Shown here piece by piece: positions 56,291-64,000 of a stretch of 64,000 bases of DNA; the stretch's first letter is position 1, and every line of letters starts with the position of its first letter. The notes beneath the pieces were generated by a model, which did no database searches, was not told the DNA's origin, and saw only the letters and a program-made list of their open reading frames with translations. The stretch spans positions 1 to 64,000 of the forward strand of contig CAJVPJ010000011.1 in the NCBI GenBank assembly GCA_910592205.1, in the 5' to 3' direction. The stretch comes from Paraglomus occultum. Lineage: Eukaryota; Glomeromycota; Glomeromycetes; Paraglomerales; Paraglomeraceae. The translations under genes and the position numbers were made by a program.

Positions 56291-56711
56291 AACGCGCATT
56301 TGATAGTTTGTGGTTACTATCCTGGCGAGCCAAAATGGACATTCGTTAGATATATGTATGGAATAATTGCAAGTAATCCTAAAGCACTTTATTATGAGAA
56401 TATTAGATTCAGTTACATATCACCGGAAAAAGTTCCTAGCGGAAAATTATTTTTACCAGAGAGGAGTACCGTAATTGTTTTTGAGGATTTATGTGTCGCT
56501 CCAGAGTCAATACAAATCGAATTATTCCATTCTTCACACATGGCCGTCATCGAAATATAAGTCCAACTTTTGTTTCGCAGAAATATATCTCCCACTTAGT
56601 ACTTTTTAACTCTGGTAGTTCATAGAAGATATTTCCAAGATTATTAGACGCTATACTGATAATTTGCAGAAGGAAATAGAATTGCGTCAAAAGCATAAGA
56701 CAAAAAATTAA
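56291..56711 (+). pseudogene. Relic of a packaging-ATPase-like (FtsK/HerA, A32-type) gene
   Basis: Three successive plus-strand frames read as one protein. The first (to 56560) has KLFLPERSTVIVFEDLCVAP, a hydrophobic Walker B strand ending in acidic residues. The second (about 56530-56630) has THGRHRNISPTFVSQKY, matching the GRHxxIS..FxxQ sensor pattern of A32-like packaging ATPases, then HLVLFNSGSS. The third (to 56711) has IEDISKIIRRYTDNLQKEIE. The Walker A half is missing and two frameshifts break it. Such ATPases occur in Polinton/Maverick elements and large DNA viruses; here it is a dead fragment. Family assignment rests on motif recall. Confidence 0.6.
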
Positions 56712-56883
56712 GTTATATATATTAATATATAATAAATAGATATGTGTATTGCTTTGCAGACAGGGTCTGTACATTGTTAATTTGACGCATTTCTTCTTTA
56801 ACTGCCCATATAATTGGTATTGTATGCTAATAAACAATTCTAACCTCAACAAACGATTCATTAATTATTGTTTATTGTCGGAA

Positions 56884-57514
56884 CTAATGATCCATTTTTG
56901 CATTTTCACAGTTCTTCTCGGAACTATCAGTGGAATCCCCAGATGATTCTTCGCCTGATTCCTCATCTGTTAACTCTTGGTCACTCATTATCTCTTCCAA
57001 ATTCTGATCGTGTTCTTCATCGGATGTATAATTATTGCAAATTTCCTTAATTATTTCAAGATTTTCTTTGAATTTTCTTTGAATTTTAAAAGCCTGGTTA
57101 CTTTCTTGAATAAAGTATCGGAAATAAGATCATTTATTGAATATTCTATTTTGTCAAAAAGACGCCATCGACAGAGAGGATGCGCATATATATCTAACTC
57201 ATAAATGCAAGCCATGCTCCCTAAAAATCGAAGACATGATATAATAATTTTGCAAATAGTATAAAAAATGCACATTAATACTAACCGAAAAAGTAAATTG
57301 TAAAAATGGAAAAGCCATCACTCTAATAGTTTACTCTTATACAGTTATAAGCATCTTTTGAAAGCAAAATCAATTTTTTGTAATCATCTTCCTCATGTTT
57401 GAGGAAAGCAGTTGTGGGTTCAAAAGGACCAGAAGATACTTCAGCAAAAAATACTTCTATAAGATAATTCTTCACACTAAGATATCCTTTTATATCTACT
57501 ATTACTATATAACT
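56884..57514 (-). pseudogene. Broken two-exon ORF with acidic tail, unknown family
   Basis: Exon X (57514-57343) reads SYIVIVDIKGYLSVKNYLIE and FEPTTAFLKHEEDDYKKLIL. A 122-bp GT-AG intron joins it in phase to exon Y from 57220 (MACIYELDIYAHPLCRWRLF). At about 57060-57080 an 11-bp duplication of ATTTTCTTTGA shifts the frame; the other frame then carries on as LEIIKEICNNYTSDEE and a Ser/Asp/Glu-rich tail ending at a TAG (56884-56886). Removing one unit would restore continuity, so the duplication is the likely cause of death. It converges on the packaging-ATPase relic; whether both came in one element is unknown. Confidence 0.6.
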
Positions 57515-58492
57515 TCACTATATCGAGGGAAATTTTAATAAGACTGTTTTTGTATCAGAGGAATTCTTGACTATATCAGGATTTGACTGTATACATGATA
57601 TTATGTGATTAAAAAATAATTTTTAATAGCATTGACAGTAAGTTGAAATTAATCGCATTTTAATAAACTCAAATAATTCTGTAAAAACATGTTTTCAGTG
57701 CTATGTGTGTGCAACTGGCATTCTAGCAATATACAAATCACGTTTTTTATCTAGAAAAAAACCAGTTCTCCAGATCTAAAACTACTGTAATATTTATAGT
57801 TATGCAAGAAGCAGAGCGGAGAAGCAGCGGGCATAAGTATAGTACGAGAAACAGAACAATAGTAATAGTAGATTAGAAATTAGAAATTAGATCGATGCTA
57901 AAAATAGATCAATTAGTAGACGATAAAGTATATAAGCAGCGTAGAATTTACTTAGCATCGGTGTGTTCGCCCCTCAGTTCAAGTTCAATATTAAATTTCT
58001 TATATCGAAGACGTTTGATTTCCTTTATTCTTATCAATAAGCGAGTATCCATTTGCTCTCTCATAATAATTCTTTCCCTGAATATTCCGTTATATTTTTA
58101 AAGCATTTAATCCGTATAACGGCAAGATCGTCATAATACTTGTCCCGTGATCGATCGAGTGGCATCACGATAGTTAATTATTGTGACAGATTGAAACGAA
58201 ATCGGATTAAACCGAAATTTTTTCTATTTTAATATAAAAATTATAAAATTTTTTGGGGAATAATTTTTAGCCTTTTTTTTGGGAATTTGGGTTAGAATTT
58301 AGGATACTATTTGTAAGTAAAAGAGTATATGTGGGTTTCAAGGCATTAAAAGGAAACCCAAAAGACCCCAAAAATTTCGTTTTAATCCGATTTCGTTTTA
58401 ATCTGCCACAATTATTACTTCTCAACGCGTTATTTTCTTATTAAGACCCCGACCTACAGACCACCGAATTAACCCACCGGTAGAGAGTAGTA
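57515..58492. other. AT-rich intergenic stretch
   Basis: No gene supported. Near 58180-58410, ATCGGATTAAA/TTTTAATCCGATTTCG strings occur as inverted copies (about 58190-58215 and 58376-58400), which may bound another small element. Confidence 0.4.
58180..58412. mobile_element. Possible MITE with inverted repeats
   Basis: TGTGACAGATTGAAACGAAATCGGATTAAA-type sequence at 58181-58211 is mirrored by TTTTAATCCGATTTCGTTTT then AATCTGCCACAA at 58379-58411. The arms are about 30 bp, nearly complementary, around a 170-bp AT-rich core. Confidence 0.6.
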
Positions 58493-59341
58493 CAGTCAAA
58501 CCTCGTTATACCGAATTTTCGTTATACCGAAGGGGATTCTGGCTCCCCTTGTTTTCTAAATAGTGAAATTCCCTCGTTATACCGTTACCGAAGTTCGATG
58601 CAGGATTTTACATATGCTTACTGATCGCTTTATACCGAAGTTTTATCACATGATAAAACTTTTTGAATAGTGATTAGCTGTAGCAGATGATGATCATATG
58701 ATTTTTGGTCATACGATTTTGACCGATGTTAGCCGTGCCGTCATTTTTTTAAATTCAGTAAACATGTTTATTATATTTGCACATATTGTTCAATCATGCA
58801 ATTTTCGTGAGCTTTCATATTTTCAATCTATACTTCAACAATTAACACTTTATCAGTCGATTTCGCATTATCTGCCACGGATTATATTACAATTGATGAC
58901 GGAGACATAAGCAAGGAAATGGTGACAGACGACGAAATTGTTTCTTCCCTCTTTCCTGCAGAAGAAGAGGAAGACAGTGACGAAAGTAGCTCGAAATCTC
59001 TCCCTACCGTCTCTACTAAAGATGCAGTAGTCGCACTTGAAACGGCATTCAACAAGGTGACATAGAAATTAATTACGATGAATTTAAAGCCGTTCGTGCA
59101 TTGAAGAGAAAGGTGGAATTGCATAGTATTGCAAAGCAAAAACAAACTCGAATAGATTCATTTGTTACTGATTAGTAAAACTGTTTTATTGTAAATTGAA
59201 ATAAAGATATATTCACATAAGTCTCATTATACCGAATATTGCTTGACTTTAAGCCTAACTTCGTTATATGGAGGTACCTCACTATACCGAATCGAATCGT
59301 GGATGCCTCCCCCGACACTTCGGTATAACGAGGTTTGACTG
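58493..59341 (+). mobile_element. pogo/Tigger-type DNA transposon, deletion derivative
   Basis: Terminal inverted repeats of 23 bp are perfect: 58493-58515 (starting CAGTCAAACCTCGTTATACC) and the complement at 59319-59341. Both ends are flanked by TA (58491-58492 and 59342-59343), the target of this superfamily. Sub-terminal CGTTATACCGAA strings repeat inside both ends. At 849 bp it lacks the DDE core and keeps only the end of the transposase reading frame, so it could be moved only by a related full-length copy. Confidence 0.9.
58858..59175 (+). pseudogene. C-terminal remnant of pogo/Tigger transposase with PIP-box-like tail
   Basis: One frame reads TDDEIVSSLFPAEEEEDSDE and KDAVVALETAFNKVT to a TAG at 59063-59065; another then reads INYDEFKAVRALKRKVELHS and ends QKQTRIDSFVTD at 59175. 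Acidic linker, paired helices and a final QxxIxxF motif are the layout of pogo-family C-termini. The QTRIDSFV ending resembles a PCNA-interacting PIP box, known from Drosophila pogo. Confidence 0.7.
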
Positions 59342-59343
59342 TA

Positions 59344-59425
59344 GTGTCAAACCTCAATATAATGAAGTCAGCTGCATGGCACTATACTATGCTTCACTCA
59401 ATATAATGAAGTAATAAAGTATCTG
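59344..59425 (+). mobile_element. Abutting second Tigger-like terminus
   Basis: Immediately after the TA that ends the first element, AGTGTCAAACCTCAATATAA and CACTCAATATAATGAAGT give another Tigger-style terminal sequence with its own sub-terminal repeat. Its partner end was not found. Confidence 0.45.
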
Positions 59426-59908
59426 ACTTGGGACAGGATCATGAAGATGGATGCAATATTAATATCAAGATATTACTTGCCCAAACCATTCTTATTCTAT
59501 ACTTAATACTGGCAACAAAATACAATATTTAGACCTCATTACTTTATCATTTGTTAATTTGTCATTAAGTTTAATAAGTTTAATAAGTTAATCTTTTGAC
59601 AAATATTGTAGTTTTAAAGTAAAAAAATTTATATGCTTAATATTATATGTTCTCATAAATATAAAAAGGATATAAGTATATTAAAGAATAAAAAAAAAAA
59701 GAAAACAAACCAAGAAATATTTTGATTGAAGAAAAAATAAGGAAACTAATTGGTATTTTAAACTAAAATCCAGATAAAACAGAGATAAGAGCAGTTGTAG
59801 ATTATTTTTGACTTTGCCCTTATGCATTAATATTAAAATATTCAGAAGACGAAAATTTTAGAAAAGAGTTGTTCACCTTATTTACTTGCATAAAAAAGCA
59901 ATAAATTG

Positions 59909-60477
59909 ATGAGTAAATCTAATGAAAAGGTTAAAAGTTTACAGACATTAACAACTAGTTTAGAGAAAGAGAGTAATGAATTACTTGAAGAAAATAAGCA
60001 ATTAGAAAAAAAATAACATAATAAGAATTGGAAGAAAAAGTAGACATGGAATATCATGATAGAAATATTTTCTGATTAGGAATGTCAAAGGATACTTTTA
60101 GTATTAAACAACAAATAAAGCGGAGCAAATAAGAAAGAAGTTCAGTGCTTATAATAATAATAATGAGAATAAAGATAAAGTAAAACAGATCAAGAAGTTA
60201 GCAAAAAAACCCCCCCAAAGTAAAACATAATTAAAGTGGACGTCAAGCAAAGTTTAACACTTATATCTTACAACGTCATTAGCTATGAAGAAGTTGGAGT
60301 ATAATTCAACTCCAAACTGTAATTATTATCCACAATTGATGTTTGCCGTCTTGACAAATTTTGCGCCACCCCATACTCAATGGTTATTAAAGACAATAGT
60401 AATAAATATGTTCATATAGCTTCTTTTAACTCTCAAGGCCAATTCTTACCTTTTATTTTGAAAGATTATTTTTAATA
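59909..60477 (+). pseudogene. Coiled-coil ORF relic, unknown
   Basis: 59909-60016 encodes a 35-residue coiled-coil start (LEKESNELLEENKQLEKK) ending in TAA. Protein-like reading resumes (LEEKVDMEYHDRNIF, then TGA, then GMSKDTFSIKQQIKR) and again at 60332-60472 (CRLDKFCATPYSMVIKDNSN; GQFLPFILKDYF, then TAA). The pieces are in different frames and are separated by A-rich stretches. Family unknown; perhaps a replication or integrase-type element protein. Confidence 0.45.
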
Positions 60478-62574
60478 TGTTTTCAATTGCACATATACTA
60501 ATACAATATTTAGCTTTTATTGAATATTAACCAACTTTCTTGGACACAGTTTTGGCAACAAATCAGTTAGCTGTTATTTTTTAGCTGTTATTGTTAGCTG
60601 TTGTAGCAATCAAAACATTGTTTACCAATATTTCTTGATTCATGAATAGATTTTTGAATAACGAGATTTTTAGTTTACCTATTGCTTGTCCATAAATTGT
60701 GTAAAAAAACGATAATTTTATGATTGACATGACAATTAGATTAATTTAATTTGTATTTGATGTTTATTCTCACTTGTCAGTTGCATACTCGTTCTTTATA
60801 AGCATTGGCATCAGAGAATAGACGTTTTCGATTGTTTTAAGAGAAGGCTGCACTAACAAAAGGCAGTAAATATATACATGACAATTTGAACAAATGTCAA
60901 CCAATTCGAAAGACAGACAGTCTGAAAAGAATTCTGTAGTAGATAAAAAGAGTCGTAAACATATTGCTTGTCTCTTATTTATTGTTAAAGACGTCTCTTT
61001 GCAATTGCATCGTCATCGCCTCTCAGGTTTTAGCAAACTACCAAGTTAGTTCGACAAAGATACACATCCTTATTTGGAAGGTCAAGACGCTAGTTACTAT
61101 TAAATGATTTGTCCTCAAACACTCCTGTGACAATTATGTCGTTGTCTGTTCTATTTTTACATTATCGTTTTCTTTTCCTTAATCATCGATATTTTAACTT
61201 TTTTTTTTTTGTTTGTACGCAAAACGGAATTAGGAGCTTGTCTGTCAGATTAGGACTTTTCTAAGCGGATTGATTTTACTTGGCTCGACATGTCTCTCTC
61301 GGCTTTTACTTTTTGAAAACCGCCAGCCAATATTACGCATGTTTGAACCCCTGAAATCTCTTGTGTGTATGTGGCGTCTTGTATATGGTGTTGAAAGGAT
61401 TTCATGATGACCGATGTTCATTATTCGTAACAGGGCTGTTGCGATTACATGATTACATGGAGGGAGTTTACGCGAGTGACCCTCTTTTTTCCAATATAAA
61501 TAAAATAAGCAAATTCATAATGACAATATATATGATTATTGTAATACGTATTATTCTATATAATTTAATATAACATATACAATACAATATACAAGAATAA
61601 TAATACTAATAATAATAATAGTAATAATATAATCCAACAATCTGTGATACTTACTTTTTTCCCCCCTTCACACCCCGTTTATTCCCATTCTAATAACTCA
61701 TATTCAATAAGTAATCTGCATATGCATATGATTTGAATAATGGCAATAATTTATGTATCGGACGGTCATTTATATCAAAATCAGGAGGGAGCAACAAACA
61801 TCCAACAACAGACAAACAACGTTTTCTTGCATTCATTTGATTAAGCAAATATATGCCAATTCAATTGAAAGGTGGAAAATTACACTTTAAGAAAAAACCA
61901 AAGTCCCATCAAATCAGTTCTTAAAATTCAAAACTTTTTGACAGTTCAATCATTACCTCTTATATCCCGCCCATCCATTGTTGCTCAATTGACCTCCCTC
62001 CCCCCATCTCCCTCCATCAATTACTCGGAAATGTAAGAAATTTCCATCCACTTGGATCCATTGACCAAATGTCCAATATATTTTTAGGTGTGTGTGTAGT
62101 CAATAATAGTAAGTTTGTTCGTAGTCGTGGTCTGTAACAAGCTGTTTGTGGTAATTTGTAGTAGTTTGTAGTAACGATGGTTATGTTTAAAAAAAGGAAT
62201 TCATCTTTTCTTGGAATATAGTCCGATTGACATATGGGTTCTGGAATTGGACATTGGTGATTTTCCAAGGTTATTACGAAGCTACATTGTGGAGGTGCAT
62301 GCTATTACTATGGTGAGATCGTATAAGATGTGCAGAATGCGCGTGAAATCGACACTTTATGGTTTTGTAGAATCAATGGTCTGTAAGAAGATTAGTATGT
62401 CATCACGGAATGATGAGCGAATGAACGAAACGAATGGAAAAGGCCTATTGGTACTTTAAATTTAGAGTATTTAACTTATAGGTGTAAGTATAGACAAGAT
62501 AACAACAAAAAAACGCAGTCTGTCAATCACACAATCTATTCATCCCCCCCCCCTAACCAACCATTCTATCCTAT

Positions 62575-62594
62575 CCCCCCCCCCCCCCCCCCCC
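62575..62594. repeat. 20-base C homopolymer
   Basis: An unbroken run of C, with a second run of 10-11 C at 62544-62553. Such runs are prone to assembly or sequencing length errors. Confidence 0.9.
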
Positions 62595-63357
62595 TCTCCC
62601 CCTATTTGACAATATATTTTTTTATGATTGTCAGGTGATGCAATCATCGTCATCTCAATAAATACATATGCAATATGACATATCAGGCATTAATAACTAT
62701 ATTTATCTCCGATAAACAGTCGGTTTTTTCAAATATAAGAAAGTATATTTGATTTTATTATATTCCTCATTTCGGAGTTCGCTTCGGTAATTCACATCGG
62801 AGTCTGAGTTCCGAGTCCTAACGTCTTGTGTAAAATCTAATACATTTATATGCATGTAATACACAAAATATATAGTAAACCAATATATATCGACCATTAT
62901 TCTAAACTAACAGAAGAAGACAAGGATCGGAGGGACCTTTTTTTTTTTTTTTGCTTTTCCATCACCGTCAGTCAGACTTTTTCTCTTACGCTTCATCCGT
63001 TGTGTTACTTGATACTTCCTTGTGCTGATTGTGATTCATTGTACATCCTCGTATTACATTGTGACATCCTTTGTTCAGGAGTGAAGCTACCTGTTTCGGA
63101 TTGTAGCAAGGAGCACCAGCGATAACGAATACGGAATTTTCATCCTGAAATGAACAAGATTTGGCGTATTTGTACACTGGTGGTACGTCTGATTTGGAAG
63201 TTGTATGTACAAATATGACTAATCAAAGTGAGCAACGGGCGAAAGGGTTTGCAAATTTATTGGGGGTGTGTGCTGAGGTGAGGCGAGGGAGGAGGAGAAG
63301 GAAAAAAAAAGAATTGAAAAAAAGAATAAAGAAAAATAATCTGTATAGTATGTAACA

Positions 63358-63455
63358 AAGAGAGAGAGAGAGAGAGGGAGGGGGAGGGAGGAAGAGGGAG
63401 GGGTAGAGAGGAGAGAGACGTACACACACACACCCACACACACACACACACACAC
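63358..63455. repeat. Compound GA/GGGA and CA microsatellite
   Basis: A purine tract of GA and GGGA units (63358-63418) is followed by CA repeats (63423-63454). Minus-strand ORFs through it are Ser/Leu/Val/Cys artefacts. Confidence 0.9.
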
Positions 63456-64000
63456 TCTGAGAAGCACTGTGAGTAACCTGCTTCTTCCTATCACAATCCC
63501 GTTGTCCGACTGTCTGACCCGCGTCTGTCTACCCTTATCAATCGAATCAAGACGTTGAACATTCATCAGAGAATATGGTTACTACTATTAACATCAATTG
63601 TTGTTATTGTTACCATAGCATCGTCATTATTAACTTTGTTTTCCCAATTATAGAGCCATGTCCCAATTCTATCTCTAGTCTAACCATACTTTATTACCAG
63701 CGAAAAAATGTAACAGTTGCTCTTCGTTTCGAAAAAAACAGTATTTGATATACATAGTTCTGTACTTTATACCCCAGGGCTAAAAAAATTCATTATTTCG
63801 TTACGTTTCTCCTCTCTCTCGCTCTTCTCTTTCTCTCTCCCACACTCACAATCACACCACTTTAATTTGTACAACGTAACACGCTCACATTATTTCATGC
63901 CTTCTGTTTATGAGAGAAAGATTAGTAATAGGAAGAAATAGCTTTAAACGAGAGGGGGGAGAAAGTGAGGATAGAGAGAGAGATAGAGAGATAGAGAGAG

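Larger units (their letters stand above)
60478..64000. other. Gene-poor AT-rich end of window
   Basis: No gene supported. It holds a T-run at 61200-61210, AAT repeats near 61600, a 20-base C run (62575-62594), a T/C-rich block near 62940, GA and CA tracts (63358-63455) and a GAGAGATA tract at the right edge (63950-64000). A minus-strand ATG at 63566 opens 29 codons before a donor-like AG|GTTACT; no convincing downstream exon was confirmed. Confidence 0.5.

Noticed and set aside
63219..63566. Minus-strand ORF of 115 codons
   Set aside because: Most of it is the GA/CA microsatellite. The first 29 codons look protein-like and end at a possible donor, but the only nearby acceptor gives a short unrelated tail.

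Overview
The window reads as nuclear DNA of a fungus. The genes are fungal or general eukaryotic families (Kre33/NAT10, Igo1/endosulfine, Puf6/PUM3, the vacuolar endopolyphosphatase Ppn1, BTB and F-box proteins). Most coding genes carry short introns of about 70-125 bp with GT/AG ends and CTAAT-like branch points. Intergenic DNA is AT-rich and full of decayed mobile DNA and lineage-style repeated ORFs. The mix of compact housekeeping genes, expanded F-box/BTB/GIY-YIG-like genes and many broken transposons fits a Glomeromycotina (arbuscular mycorrhizal, Rhizophagus-like) genome. That assignment is inference; no rRNA or marker gene is present to prove it.

Layout. 1-1.6 kb: edge of a small ORF and a dispersed repeat. 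1.6-2.5 kb: a four-exon kinase-less CRIB effector with a predicted lipid anchor. 3.6-12.5 kb is the well-kept gene block: KRE33/NAT10 (minus, 13 exons, two GC-AG introns), a 252-bp divergent promoter, IGO1/ENSA (plus), then PUM3/PUF6 (minus, 7 exons, with a minisatellite in its third exon-exon interval). 12.5-18.2 kb is gene-empty with simple repeats. 18.2-19.2 kb is a BTB-like gene. 19.2-30.5 kb is mostly TE graveyard, with at least three decayed coding stretches. 30.5-35.3 kb holds the endopolyphosphatase and a short F-box gene. 35.7-41.1 kb holds a tandem AAA+ ATPase of the AFG2/Cdc48 type with an in-frame stop, a 5'-truncated unknown gene, and a frameshifted GIY-YIG gene. 42-49 kb contains a small candidate gene, a RING-tailed TE-style ORF remnant and two Tc1/mariner relics. 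51.6-53.9 kb carries an intronless low-complexity gene and a RimJ/RimL-type GNAT acetyltransferase. 56-60.5 kb holds a broken packaging-ATPase-like ORF, a convergent broken ORF with an acidic tail, a pogo/Tigger deletion derivative with perfect terminal inverted repeats, and a coiled-coil relic. 60.5-64 kb is gene-poor with long homopolymer and dinucleotide tracts.

Three of the recognisable housekeeping-type genes belong to ribosome assembly: Kre33/NAT10 (18S rRNA acetylation), PUM3/Puf6 (60S assembly) and the AFG2-like ATPase (60S maturation in the family). Only the first two look intact. All splice models were built by eye from reading-frame continuity and remembered family patterns. The least expected observations are the packaging-ATPase relic at 56.3-56.7 kb, the cluster of overlapping broken ORFs at 24.2-24.9 kb, the paired GC-AG introns in KRE33, and two introns that could be retained without breaking the frame.
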